This document shows positions 45,917-57,684 of a stretch of DNA of 64,000 bases, in pieces. Each line of letters starts with the position of its first letter. Position 1 is the first letter of the stretch. A program made the position numbers and the translations under genes. The stretch is from Simmondsia chinensis (lineage: Eukaryota > Streptophyta > Magnoliopsida > Caryophyllales > Simmondsiaceae): the NCBI GenBank assembly GCA_018398585.1, contig JAGTTD010000006.1:7416501-7480500 (forward strand), read 5' to 3'. The notes beneath the pieces are model-generated. The model did no database searches. It was given only the letters and a program-made list of their open reading frames with translations, and was not told the DNA's origin.

Positions 45917-46350
45917 CACTACAAGAAAAACTGTAATTTCCAACCTTTTTTCGACCGAATCAATTTCAATCGAAAAAATCCAACCGCTTTTCCGACCGAA
46001 GTTGCTTCGGTCGGACATTTACGACCATATATAAATAGGTCGGAAATCGGTTGGAAATGTCCGACCGTCATGTTTTCGGTCGGAAATATCCGACCGCTTT
46101 CCGACTGCTAAATTTTGAAAAAAAAAGTAAAAAAATTAAATTAAATTCCATCACAAAATCGGTGGAAAATTTCCAGCCGATAATGTTGCGGTCCCAAATC
46201 TCCGACCGCAACTAAAGCTGTCGGAAAGTTCTGGCCGATTTCCAGCCCTTTATTTTATTTTTTAAAATTAAAATAAATTAAATTAAATATGTTGATTTCG
46301 GTCGAAAATCTGTCGGAAATTTCCAACTGTTTTTCCAACCACATCCAATT
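45917..46350 (+). mobile_element. Second, single CACTA terminus with CCGACCG subterminal repeats
   Basis: CACTACAAGAAAAACTG at 45917 is a standard CACTA end. It is followed by about ten alternating copies of TTTCCGACCG and CGGTCGGAAAT up to about 46340. These words differ from the TGTTGGTA words of the host element, so it is a different family. No partner terminus was found. It is a truncated fragment. Confidence 0.72.
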
Positions 46351-46482
46351 AATTTATTTAATATTTAATTATGTTAAATTAGTCCATATATAATTAAAGT
46401 TGTGTCAATTTCGTCATTGAGAGTAAAATTTAAGTTAGGGTTATTTACATACAAAGGTCTTGTACTTTGCCTATTGATGTGA

Positions 46483-47170
46483 TTTTAAAAGGTGTTTTAA
46501 AACCGTGTACTTGTATGCGTACAAGATCATTGTAACTTTATTGGGTATATGAGTCCTATCCATAGGGAATCAATTTTAAATTGAATCTAGTGATTAATGG
46601 CCGGTTGAAATTTTGGGTTTTTATCGATGAATTGAGTGGTTAACTAAACTAAAGCAAGTAAAGTAATAAAAAAGATAGTCAAACTAAATAAACGTTAATT
46701 CAAGGAATGAATTCAGGATAACTTTACTCGTATACTGTTGTTATGCTCTATTATAACAATGATCTAGGAGGTTTAGGTTATAAGTACTAAGCGTAGGTTA
46801 TATTTAAACTAGTTAAGGCTGAGGGCAATAAACTAGTCTAAAGACATTATATCATCTTAGATGTAGCATAAGTTATCTCATTAGCACTAATTCCTTTTTG
46901 CTTCTAATTCAATATTAGACTTGAATTAATACTTAAGTTAGGGCTTGAGATAATGAACTAGTTTAAGAGCATAACCCATTGTATTACCCTAGGTGTAGAA
47001 TTGATTATCTCAATAGAACTAACAAATTCCTTTATCACTTATAATGAAGTATTAATTTATACAAAAGATTGTGTTCAAAGTTGTGTATAACCTCAACCTT
47101 GACGATGTATGAAAAACTAGTTATATTATGGTATAGGCTACAAGCACACAATTATGTAAGATGTAATTTA
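46483..47170 (-). repeat. Diverged Athila-like LTR fragment
   Basis: TGATGTGATTTTAAAAGGTG then TTTTAAAACCGTGTACTTGT.TGCGTACAAGAT and GTCCTATCCATAGGGAATC parallel the LTR at 1168 onward (TGATGTGTTTTAAATGTGTG, GTCTACTCGCAAGCGTACGA, TCTTATCCACAGGAAATC). It is degraded, with an internal partial duplication, and has no primer site or gag beside it. Confidence 0.7.
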
Positions 47171-48250
47171 ATGCACTACAAGTCAATTAATTATCTCAAT
47201 TAATTCAACTTGAAGTCAAAAGATTGGCAATTTTATCAATAATTTAGCATAAATTAATCATCAAGAATGTTTTAATTTTAAGTGGAACTAAAATATCAAA
47301 AATTTTTATTTTTTAAATGAAATGATAAGGTCATTACCAAAAAATAGATGTGTTGATAATATTATCTTTGTATTATTAACAGAATCATTACCAATAAGCA
47401 AATCCGTTAGTTTATATATCAAGTAGCTATTATCAACAGGTAAAATCATATTGCCGATAAATAAATTGATAGTATTAAGCCAATTGTAATAGAGACGTTG
47501 ACCAACGTATAAATTTGTTACTAATATTATTTTTACAATATTATTAGAACAATCACCAACAAATAAAGTTATTAGTTTTAAATTTTAAAAAAGAATACTT
47601 AATTTTTTTACTCAATTTTTATTCTCCTCTAAATTTAACCTAGGTGTAGCATATGTTATTTTATTAGCACTGCTTAATTCATTTGTTGCTCCTAATTCAA
47701 TATTAACCATGAATTAATACTGAAGTTCGAGCATAAACTAGTCTAAAAATATAAACTATTATATCACCATTGGAGTAGCACGGATTATCTCAATAGTACT
47801 ATTGAATTTCCTTATCAGTCATAATTAAATATTAATTTATATAAAAGATTGTGTTTAGAGTTTATACATCCTCAAACTTGACGACGCATCAAGATTTATG
47901 TTATGGTACAGACTTCAAGCTCATAGATGAATGCTAATAATTTGGAGGCCTTATCATGACTATAAGCACACAATTATATAAGATGAAATTTAATACATTA
48001 TAAATCAATTAATTAACTCAATTTAACCAATTTAGTATTGTGAAGTAGTTGCCATCAATAGGTAAAATTATATTATCAACAAATAAATTATTATTATTAA
48101 GCCAATTTTAATAGAGATATTTACCAACATACAAATTTATTACTAGTATTAATAATATTAAAAGAATAATTACCAACAAATAAAATTATTAATTTTAAAT
48201 CTAAAAAAATAGTACTTAAAGTTTTACTTAATTTTTATTTTTTCCCTCAA
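46855..48250. repeat. Tandem duplication of LTR fragment plus CACTA-like interior
   Basis: The block 46855-47630 recurs diverged at 47640-48250. Shared in order are TGTAGCATA.GTTAT.T.ATTAGCACT, AATATTAATTTATA.AAAAGATTGTGTT, GTAGCTATTATCAACAGGTAAAAT versus GTAGTTGCCATCAATAGGTAAAAT, and AATAAATT.AT..TATTAAGCCAATT. It is followed by six short CCC(T/C)TAAATTTTATTTT units (48243-48360). Confidence 0.65.
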
Positions 48251-48419
48251 TTTTTATTTTCCCCCTCAATTTTTATTTCCCTCCTTAATTTTTTTACTTT
48301 TTCTCCCAAACTTTCATTTTCCCCCTTAAATTTTATTTTCCCCCTTAAATTTTATTTTTCTCCCTAATACTTATAATTTTTATCTAAAATTAATATTTAT
48401 ATCCTAATTAAAATTACTA

Positions 48420-48580
48420 AATTTTTAAACAAATACCCATCCCCCCAAAGAAAACCCTAACTCTCATTCTCACTCAAACCCCACCCCCGCCCCGCCCCCC
48501 TCCCTACCGCCGGCCAGCCACCGCAGCTGCACCGGACAGCCGCTTGCCGCCCCTCGTTCCATAACAGCTTATTTTTGGTG
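48420..48580 (+). other. C-rich leader-like segment
   Basis: AACCCTAACTCTCATTCTCAC, then CCCACCCCCGCCCCGCCCCC and CCGCCGGCCAGCCACCGC, resembles the 5' leader of a plant gene or transposase gene. No open frame with homology follows; tandem repeats begin at 48581. It could be the remnant of the element's own promoter and first exon, or a captured gene start. Confidence 0.35.
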
Positions 48581-49465
48581 CATATTTCAGGTTTGTACTT
48601 AATATTTTTGTTTACAACTTTCATAATTTATTGTGAAATTTGTTTTTATATTATGTTTCGACTCTTACAACTTGTTATATTAGAGATAAATTTTGCTGAA
48701 ATTTATGTTGGTTATTGCTAGTTTTTGAGTAGTTTTGTGGCAGGAGGTTGTCGGGTTTGGATATTGAGGAGGTTTTATCAATTCTTAGGTTTGGATTGTG
48801 GTAGTGCTTCCAATTTTTCTGATCTTTATCTATTTTTTATACATATTTCAGGTTTATACTCACTACTTTTGTTTACAACTTTCATATTTTAGTGTAAAAT
48901 TAGTTTTATATTGTGCTTCAACTTTTATACTTGTTGTATAAGACATTGCTGAAATTTTTGTTGTAGTTGCTAGTTGTTGCGTAGTTTTGTGGTAGAAGGT
49001 TGTTGGGTTTAGATATTGAGGAGGTTTTATCAGCTCTCAGATTTGGATTGTTGTAATATTTTTGATTTTTCTGATTTTAGTCTATTTTTTATACATATTT
49101 CAGGTTTGTACTCATTACTTTGGTTTAAAACTTTCATATTTTAGTGTAAAATTGGTTTTATATTGTGTTTGTTGTTGTTAGTTGTTGGGTAGTTTTGTGG
49201 TAGGAGGTTGTTGGGTTTGGATATTGAGGAGATTTTATCAACTCTCAGGTTTGGATTGTGGTGATACTTCTAATATTTCTGATTTTAGTCTATTTTTTGT
49301 ACATACTTCAGGTTTGTACTCATTAATTTGATTTAAAACCTTCATATTTGAGTGTAAAATTGGTTTTATATTGTGTTTCAACTCTTATACTTGTTGTATG
49401 AGACACTGTTGAAATTTTTATTATCGTTACTAGTTATTGGGTAGTTTTGTGGTGGGAGGTTGTTA
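48581..49465 (+). repeat. Four ~210-260-bp tandem repeats inside CACTA
   Basis: Units start CATATTTCAGGTTTGTACT at 48581, 48842, 49094 and 49302 (the last partial, CATACTTCAGG). Each contains TTTCATATTTTAGTGTAAAAT, TTTTGTGGTAGGAGGTTGTTGG and GGATATTGAGGAGGTTTTATCA. TATTTCAGGTTTG in each unit looks like a splice acceptor, so the array may be an amplified intron-exon edge. Confidence 0.85.
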
Positions 49466-52400
49466 AAGTAATGATGTTAATGTTGTAAGTAATGATGTTG
49501 CTATAGAACCTTTAGGTGGAAATACAGGAAATTATTCTTGGGTTACTCTTTATTTTTGTTAATTTAAGTTAAAATAGCTCCCAAAGTATAAAACCAACAT
49601 TGGTGTTGACCTCTCAAGGTTGCTCTTTTCTCCTTTTGTGGTAAGCTTATATCTATTGGTTGTAAATTTGAGTTATGGATTTCAGTTGTTTGAATTGAAT
49701 GTACTTGACCTTTGTGGCAGTATGTTAAGTTTATGATAAGCAATCTAGTTAGTTAAGCTAGAACCTTGCTTGGTTGGTTGTGAATTTCATAATTTCTGGA
49801 GTAATGTTCCAACTTATATGAACTTTGAATTGAACTTCACGGGTTAAATTCTATTCTGATAATGTATTTGTAGAACAATTCCAGATCAGACTGTCAACCA
49901 CTAGGTTAAGATTTTTGAAAAATTTAATACTCTAAAGCTAAACTGGGATGTTATTAAGTGGTTGAGAAAGATTTGAGACCTTAGTTGCTGATTTCATAGT
50001 TGATAGTTTCATAACATATGACTTCGAGCTCAAATGTAAAAATTTAGCTAAAAAGTTCTGTTTTGGTAATTGGTATTGGAATATCATGTTAAGCATATTA
50101 TTTTGGCATGTCTAATCACTTTTCTCTGTTTATTATTTTTTAGAATTAGTTGAAATGTTGTGAAATACCTTGGATTAGTATTCTATTATTTCAGTTAGGC
50201 CTTCAAATCAGTGCCGTAAGGTAAGCCTTTTTACAGTTCATCGAATACTTATTGATTGGTTTATTGGCATAGCAACTTTCTGTGTTCTTCATATGTTTCT
50301 TGTCATTATGAAAGTTTATGAGTATAGTGTGTATGATTTTTTTTGCGATACAGGGTTAAATTAACAAAGTTCGATAGGTTTGTGCAAGTAATCTACTCTT
50401 TATATGTTATCTCTTGTTCTTTTATCAACAAGTACGTTAAAATGTGAAACATCCATGGGCTCTTCAATATATGTTTTAGTCTCTAGAGTTTTGAAATTAT
50501 ACCCTAAATACCTACTTCTAACTTTCCATCATATCTTGCTTTCATTTTGTTATACAAGAAATGATTTGCCTATGTTCTTTGACATGGCATTGAAAGTTTC
50601 TGAGACTTAGTTTAGTGCAAGTATAATGGGCATTTGATTCCATGGTTATAATTATTATGTCCACTAAACGATTCTTAGACACTAAGGTACATATGTATTG
50701 GGCATTTGCTTCTCGTGAATTTGATTTCCTGCTTCAAAATCTTTTTGATGAACCATTGTTGCATAAAGTATAATTTTGTATATTTCAGTGATCAGTTGTG
50801 CTTTATTCCTTTGCTTCCAAAGAATTGTTTTTTCTAAATAACTGCTGAGGGTTCTTGTTGCAGTTATTCTAATTTTGGTGTATGCTCTTCTTTCTTGTTA
50901 TTCAGCTTGAATTAATTATCTTGTAGGTCTTGCTGACAGGTTTTAGAAGCCTTCCACCACTTTTTGAAGCTCCTAGTCATGTTCATGGATTAACATTAGC
51001 AAGTAAGTGTACTAACTAGTATTTTTGACATATAATTGAGTGAATCATATTGAGTGGATCATTTATTTGGTGTTTTTATTCTTTCTTTGATATAATTGAG
51101 TGAATCATATTGACTATTGTTACTTCTTAAAAACATTTTCTCCATTGGATTTCAATTTAGGTAACTTTGAAATGTACTGTAAATGGTTATAATGAAATAG
51201 ATGTACTCAAGGTAGTTATGTGTTACTTGTGTTTAATTTGATGCCAAGGAGAAACCTAGCGACATGTTGGTTCCCTGTTTAAGAAGCCATTGTTTTGGAA
51301 AATGTATTTCGCAAGTTCGTGAATATAGGCACCCAAGCAAATTGTTATATAGTTTGATGGATTTTGATAGATTAAAAAACCTTTTTCTTCATATGTTTGA
51401 TGCATTGGAAGCTAAATAGGGTTTGCAAATAAAGATTTTCATATATGTTTGTGTCTGCTAGACCATGTGAGAGTTTACTTTTGAAAGACTCATCCTTTAT
51501 AACTAGAAAATACTAGAAACCGTCTATACATAACTGGTTTTTGATGCGGATACTGAGATATATATATATATATATATATAGTTCAATTGTTTGTGTGTAT
51601 GTTTGATGTTTTCGATGTATTTATAAAGTATAATGAATTCATTTTTTATGTGATAATACTGCAGTTTGGTGAACATTTCTTGGGAGACAACTGCATTTGA
51701 GGGAAATATACATTGACATTATTGATGCTTATGAGTTAATAACCATATTAATTGAGAGCTCACATTCTTACAATTGTTTACCAATGAATAGCTCTAGAAT
51801 GCATATGAATTTACATGAGTTAGTACATGATGCTTATAAGTTAAGAGATGTAGAGGAAATCATGACATACTCCTTTCCAAATTCAGATATAGGAGTTGAG
51901 CTTTCTATTATATTATGCAAATATGAATGTTTTAGTGTCATAATATACCCCAATAGAAAGTCATGTTCTCTATTTACTAAGGAAATCCTTACGATGTTGT
52001 GTATAAGCTCTATGACAATGTTTTAGTGTAATAATTTGCCTTTATGCTAAAAAATTGAGATCGAGCTTATGTTGTTGTTTAATGTCTCTATTGGTCATTG
52101 TCATAGGAAAATGGAAGATCATTGGATGATGAGCTTAATCACGAATGTGAAGAGGAAGATTTGCCGATGAAGATTATGTGTTGGAAGATATATGATGTTG
52201 GTTGTTCTTGTTGTAGACAAATTATTTAGAACTTTTTGGTAGATGATGAATTTTTTTTTTTAGCTATTTGTACTAGTCATATTAGATTTTGGATGGAGTT
52301 GTAGATTTGTATTGGATGCTTTGCTTTTGTTGTGGATTAAACATGGATGGAGTTGTATACATTTTGGATGCAATGATATATTTGATTATATAAATTGGTA

Positions 52401-52489
52401 AATTATTGTGATGAGGTAATGCTACCCACAAACTATGTATTTGATGTAGAGAGTAGCAATATGAAATTATTGTTGGTAATAACAAAATA
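49466..52489 (+). other. CACTA interior, no recognised gene
   Basis: About 3 kb, T-rich on the plus strand, with scattered CAG-G acceptor-like and GTAAGT-like donor-like words (for example GTAAGTGTACTAAC near 51002). The longest frame (51697-52026, 109 codons) has no recognised domain. GATGATGAGCTTAATCACGA near 52120 and the repeated TTTGGATGGAGTTGTA (52290 and 52330) look like the 3' part of a degraded transposase gene. An (AT)n run is at 51561-51581. Confidence 0.4.
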
Positions 52490-52877
52490 AGTCTTTGGTA
52501 GCATACCTTTTGCTGATAGATATTGTTTTGTCGGTAAAACTTTTACCAACAGAAAATTTTTGTGTTGGTATATCATTTACTAATAAAGAATTTGTTATTG
52601 GTAATTTTCTTTACCAATAGAAAATATTTTGTTGGTAATACCCTTTACCAACAAAAAGCTTTTGTTGGTATAACTTTTACCAACAAATAAACAATTATAG
52701 CTATTGTAGAGGTATTACCAACAACTTCAAATTTTTGTTAGTAAAGCCTTTACCAACAGTGGCAATACCAACAGTGTACCAACAGACCGATTTCTGTTGG
52801 TAAAGCCTTTACCAACAGAAAAATTGCCATTGCCAACAGCAATCATGCTGTTGGTAATAGTCACTTTTTTTGTAGTG
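52490..52877 (-). repeat. CACTA right subterminal repeat array
   Basis: More than a dozen alternating TTGTTGGTA and TACCAACA words end in GTCACTTTTTTTGTAGTG. The density rises toward the terminus, mirroring the left end. Confidence 0.88.
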
Positions 52878-52880
52878 ATC

Positions 52881-53190
52881 TTGATATACGGTAGTTGATT
52901 GTTACCAATGCAGGACTAGGTCTTGTAATTAGAGAGATTATGATATTAGTCCTTGAGATGGCTTTCCTTGTACAGTTTTGGATACTTAATATGGAAGATT
53001 AAGGTTTTACTATAAGTGGGGTGTATTGTCTACTTGAATTATTTATGAGAATTTTGTTGTTAGCTAAACCACACCACTTTTCTATTCATATTAGTTATTT
53101 GCATTGCTCTTTTTAAACTATAGGTAAATAACTGACATTTATATGATGATTATCTTCGACAGTATAGAATATATATAGTAGGAATGTGAT
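52881..53190 (+). repeat. Arm F2, continuation after CACTA
   Basis: It aligns with 55618-55920 (TAGTTGATTGTTACCAATG, GAGATGGCTTTCCTTG, TTTTGTTGTTAGCTAAACCA) and inversely with 55000-55130 of arm R2. It lacks the ~60 bases GGCTTATTTGTG..CTCC found in arm F3. Confidence 0.85.
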
Positions 53191-54345
53191 AGAAGATGCA
53201 GTAGTTCAAATAGCTCCCATGAGTTTTGCACTTCCCTACATATGGGGGATACAATAAGAAAAAAGGGGAGCCCATCGTAAAGATCAATAGAATGACAATG
53301 GCGTTCAACTTTCAAATGAGATTCATGGTCGAGAAACTTAACAAGGTGCTCTCCAATATGGATAACATCTCTTGCTGCTACTTCGAAGGTGCCATGGACA
53401 TAATCAAGAACCATGAATGTTATGGTAGTGTTAAAATTTCACTTAGATAAGAATATTTATTTATACTACTAAAATTATGTACGAAATAGAGGGCATTCGA
53501 ATTTATTGTTTATAGTGCTAAGCTAATGCAAGTCAAATGTTCACATCATCGTATATTTCAAGATTCTTGATTATGTCTAGGGCATCTTTGAAGATGTTGA
53601 AGGAGATACAACAACAACTACAACAACAAACCCAATGCTTCCAAGGGCTCCCGCATAAGCAGGGTCTGGCGGGGTAGATGTACGCAGCCTTTCCCCTTCA
53701 GGGGGCTACCCTAAAGATGTTGAAGGAGATGATATTAGAATTCGAGAGCTCCCAACTGCATTTCTTCATGGCACACCTCATTTGAAAGTTGAACCACACA
53801 ACCATATTATTGATTTCCATTTCAATGGGGTTCAATGTTTAAACGAGATATGCCCTAGAGAAATTGTATCGAGAGCTCTAGGATGCTAATATCATCTCCT
53901 ACAACAACTTCAACGATTCCATAGACATAATCAAGATTATCGAAATTTATGGTGATATGAATATTTCCCTTGCTCCAGCTTAGCTATATAAGCAATAAAT
54001 TAGAATTTCCTTTCTTTCATGCATAATATTCTTAGTATAAATGAATATTCTTACGTAAGTGAAATTTTAGCACTACAATAACATTCATTTTTCTTGATTA
54101 TGTCCCTGGTACCTTCGAAAAAGTTGCAAGAGATGGTATCCATAGTGGAGAGCATCTCGTTAACTTCCTCAACAATGAATGTCATTTGAAAGTTGAACTA
54201 CATTGTCATTTTGCTGATCTTCATGATGGGCTCCTCATTCTTCCATTTCTACCCCTTTAGGTAGCGAGGTGTGGAACCCATGGGAGGTACTTGAACTACT
54301 GTATCTTCTATCACATTTATGTTATATAGGTTCTACACCATTGGA
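53191..54345. repeat. Palindromic module cluster 2 (F2/R2 junction)
   Basis: The four alternating modules are F 53304-53412, R 53563-53794 (holding a SINE), F 53831-53937, R 54091-54199. The symmetry axis lies near 53812. The outer flanks GATAGAAGATGCAGTAGTTC (53190) and its near-complement at 54289-54315 close the palindrome. No coding function is evident. Frames such as 53226-53450 are not conserved between clusters. Confidence 0.87.
53608..53713 (-). mobile_element. 5'-truncated SINE, TTG-tail family
   Basis: The minus strand reads GGTAGCCCCCTGAAGGGG..AAAGGCTGCGTACATC..CAGACCCTGC..GCGGGAGCCC and a TTG-rich tail, the same 3' part as the SINE at 4616-4954. A perfect 17-bp TSD AAGATGTTGAAGGAGAT lies at 53591-53607 and 53714-53730. 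Cluster 3 has the empty site (about 56400-56416). Confidence 0.9.
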
Positions 54346-55340
54346 AGTGATCAATGAAGAATATTCAAAGGCCTAATTACACAAATAAGCTAATAATTAT
54401 CATAAACATATCAGTTATTAAAATTTCCTTGTAGTTTAAAGAGAGCAATGCAAATAATTAATAAGAATATATAAAAGTGGTGTGGTTGAGCTAAAATTTT
54501 CTTTTTCACATTATGATTAAGGCCCTACCGATGGTTGGATGAAAATATTAACTATAGCTACAATAGGTAATATAAATTTATTTTCAAAATAGGACACTAA
54601 AAAGTAATTTGGCCATTATTCATTATAGTAAAGTATACACAAACACTAAAACTAAAACTTTAACGATATACAAGGATGATAAATGTAATAATAACAAAGC
54701 AAACAAATATGCATATAAGGTTCCTATAAATACTGATCTAAATTTACCTCTCTAATAATAGCAATAAAAAGTTAAACAACAATGCAAAGTGCATGAAGTC
54801 GCGATTTTAAGTCGTTATGCGAAAAAGTTAGCAATAGACTCAAAATTTGATGACGTACGACTATAAGACAACAAATTATTTGAAAATTTAAGAATTCTTT
54901 TAATCACTTTGACATTTCCCTCAATACTTGTACATTTTCGTATTCGTTGTCCATGAATGATTCAAGCATGCACTAGGGACCAGTTGAAACAAAAGCTTGA
55001 CCGCCCATATTAGGTTTCCGAAACTATACAAGCAAACCCATCTCAATGACTAATATCATAACCACTCTAGTTACAAGTCTTAGGACTCCATTGACAACAG
55101 TTGACTAGCAAATATCAAGATCAACCTACAAAACCGAAAATCCAAAATGTTTATTAAATAATAAAATGATAAAAGATTAGTAGGAAATTAAGACATTAAT
55201 ATCTCAAATTTATAGTTACTTCTAAATAATAGGACCTGCAAATATAGATACAATCATCTGCTTTCTCTATTAAATATGGGGTGCTTCCAACACTCTGCTG
55301 CAAAATCCATGTATGAAATTGTTTATTTCATATTTTAATC
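54346..55340 (-). repeat. Arm R2 of the alternating inverted-repeat chain
   Basis: It aligns with arm R1 (35591-36600) almost throughout, including the decayed form of the 36038-36274 frame. It meets arm F3 at an axis near 55355, where CAATCATCTGCTTTCTC and GCTTCCAACACT on the left pair with GAGGAAAGCAAATGATTG and AGTGTTGGAAGC on the right. Confidence 0.85.
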
Positions 55341-55369
55341 CTTACTGTTCTCACTTGTATGCATTTCGT

Positions 55370-55917
55370 TAACCATCTAATATAGTTTGTGCCTCAAAAA
55401 CTTGTGTGTTTTATCCAGGGCTCATGGATACGTACCAAAGTGTTGGAAGCACTTCTTGTTTATTGAGGAAAGCAAATGATTGCAACTATATTTTGAGACC
55501 TGATTACTTAGAAGTAACTATAAATGCGGGGTATTAAATGTCTTACTTTGGCTATCGTTTTTTTTTATCATCTTATTGTTTATGAACCATCTTGGTTTAT
55601 CTTTTTATAGGTTGATCTTGATAATCGCTAGTTGATTGTTACCAATGGAGGCCTAGAACTTCTTGAGATGGCTTTCCTTGCACAATTTTGGATACTATAA
55701 GTGGTGTGTATTGTCTGCTTGAATTATTTATGAGAATTTTGTTGTTAGCTAAACCACACCACTTTTCAATTCATATTAGTTATTTGCATTGCTCTTTTTA
55801 AACTACAGGTAAGTAACTGACATTTATATGATGATTATTGGCTTATTTGTGTAAACGGACCTTTGAATATTTCTCCTTAGTTCACCTTCGACAGTATAGA
55901 TTATATATAGTAGAAAT
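55370..55917 (+). repeat. Arm F3, holding the empty sites of LINE and CACTA
   Basis: The uninterrupted form of the arm: CCTGATTACTTAGAAGTAAC at about 55500 is the LINE target, and TAGGTTGATCTTGATAA at 55609-55625 is the CACTA target with a single ATC. Confidence 0.88.
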
Positions 55918-56989
55918 GTGATAGAAGATGCAGTAGTTCAAATAGCTCCCATGAGTTTTGCACTTCCCTACCTATGGGGGATACAATAACAACAACAACA
56001 ATAACAACAGTCCCAGTGTCTCGCGGCTCCCGCAGAAAGCAGGGTCTGGGGGGGGTGATACAATAAGAAAAAAGGGGAGCGCATCATAAAGATCAATAGA
56101 ATGACAATGGCGTTCAACTTTCAAATGAGATTCATGGTTAAGAAACTTAACAAGGTGCTCTCCAATGTGCATACCATCTCTTGCTGCTACTTCGAAGGTG
56201 CCATGGATATAATCAAGAACCATGAATGTTATGGTAGTGTTAAAATTTCACTTAGATAAGAATATTTATTTATACTACTAAAATTATGTACAAAATAGAG
56301 GGCATTCGAATTTATTGTTTATATAGCTAAGCTGATGAAAGTCAAATATTTATATCACCATATATTTCAAGATTCTTGATTATATCCAGGGCATCTTTGA
56401 AGATATTGAAGGAGATGATATTAGAATCCGAGAGCTCTCAACAGCATTTCTTCATGCTACACCTCATCTGAAAGTTGAACACTATCATGTTATTGATTTC
56501 CATTACAGTGGGGTTCAATGTTTAAATGAGATATGCCCTGGAGAAATTGTATAGGGAGCTCTAGGATGCTAATATCATCTTCTGCAACATCTTCAATGAT
56601 TCCATAGACATAATCAAGATTTTTGCAATTTATGGTGATGTGAATATTTCGTTTTTCACCAACTTAGCTATATAAACAATAAATTAGAATGCCCTTTCTT
56701 TCATACATAGTATTCGAAGTATAAATGAATATCCTTATGTAAGTGAAATTTTAACGCTATCAGAATATTAATGGTCCTTAGTTATGGCCATGACATCTTT
56801 AAATAGTTGTAAGAGATGGTATCCACATTGGAGAGCACCTCGTTAGATTCCTTGATGATGAATCTTTTTTGAAAGGTGAACTTCATTGTCATTTAATTGA
56901 TCTTTATGACGAGTTCCCCATTTTTCCGTTTCTGCATCCCAATAGTTATCAGGAGTAAAACCCCTGATAGCTACTTGAACTCCTGCTTT
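55918..56989. repeat. Palindromic module cluster 3 (F3/R3 junction)
   Basis: The modules are F 56113-56220, R 56373-56480, F 56513-56620, R 56776-56881, with the axis near 56495. A SINE end is inserted at 55990-56056. The right flank is interrupted at 56989 by a Copia element and resumes at 62320 (CTTCTTCTATCACATTC). Confidence 0.87.
55990..56056 (-). mobile_element. Short SINE 3' end, TTG-tail family
   Basis: The minus strand reads CACCCCCCCCAGACCCTGC, then GCGGGAGCCGCGAGACACTG and a TTG-rich tail. GATACAATAA flanks it (55980-55989 and 56057-56066), a 10-bp TSD. The uninterrupted form GGGGGATACAATAAGAAAA is at 53246-53264. Confidence 0.85.
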
Positions 56990-57684
56990 TGTTGGTGTAT
57001 TTTCAAAATGTGTATTGATAAATATAAAAAATATTGTTTAATGAATATACAAAATGCGTATGAGATAGTCCTGGTGTGTGTTTAAGTGTTTAAAACATAT
57101 GAGGGATGTGTGTCGACACATGGGCCATATGTGTCGACAAACAATCCAACAGTACCACTGGGGAATAGGTGTGTGTCGACACACATGGCCCGTGTGTCAA
57201 CACGGAGCCTTACTGATGCGCATGACACACAGGCAGAATTTTGTGTGCCGACACACAGGTCAGATTTTCTAACAGTTCGGGCGGTTTTTTCCCCGAATGT
57301 TGTGGCCCTTTTTACTTGTTTTTAAAGGGACCTCTCGTTTCATGTAATATATATATATATTCCCCAGATTTCATTCTTGAAAAAGAGACTTGAAGAACAA
57401 AAAGATCATTCAGAAAAAGAATCTGAAGAACAACTACAAGTGTTCTTGTATTTTTGTGTGAAATTCAAGTGTTGGGTTTGTTAATCTTAATCAATCTCTC
57501 TACGTCTTTGTCAATCTCTCCCTTTATACATCTTCACTCCATATTTGGTTATTGTTGTATCCCCGAGGATATTTTGTATACCGAAATAAGCCTCAAGGAA
57601 AGTGATTACATAGCCTCAACACCTGAGATCTTCTGGTTAACCATTTGCAAGGATTTTACAATATTTGTGAGATATATACTAACA
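56990..57684 (+). repeat. 5' LTR with TGTGTCGACACA palindromes
   Basis: Several GTGTCGACAC-type palindromes (for example 57109-57120, 57130-57140, 57169-57184) lie upstream of AT-rich TAATATATATATATATTCCCC (near 57343), a candidate TATA region. The rest matches 61604-62319 closely. Confidence 0.88.

Larger units (their letters stand above)
41742..52877. mobile_element. Large non-autonomous CACTA (En/Spm-type) element
   Basis: The termini are CACTACACAAAAAAAGTGAC (41742) and GTCACTTTTTTTGTAGTG (to 52877), flanked by a 3-bp TSD ATC (41739-41741 and 52878-52880). The empty site is present in the paralogous arm at 55600-55625 (TATAGGTTGATCTTGATAA). Subterminal regions are packed with TGTTGGTA/TACCAACA words, the binding-site array typical of the group. 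It spans 11.1 kb with nested elements. No CACTA transposase motif was recognised, so it depends on a partner. Confidence 0.93.

Noticed and set aside
53226..53450. 74-codon frame in module cluster 2 as a conserved small gene
   Set aside because: The equivalent frames in clusters 1 and 3 have stops, frameshifts or a SINE insertion, so no coding constraint is visible.
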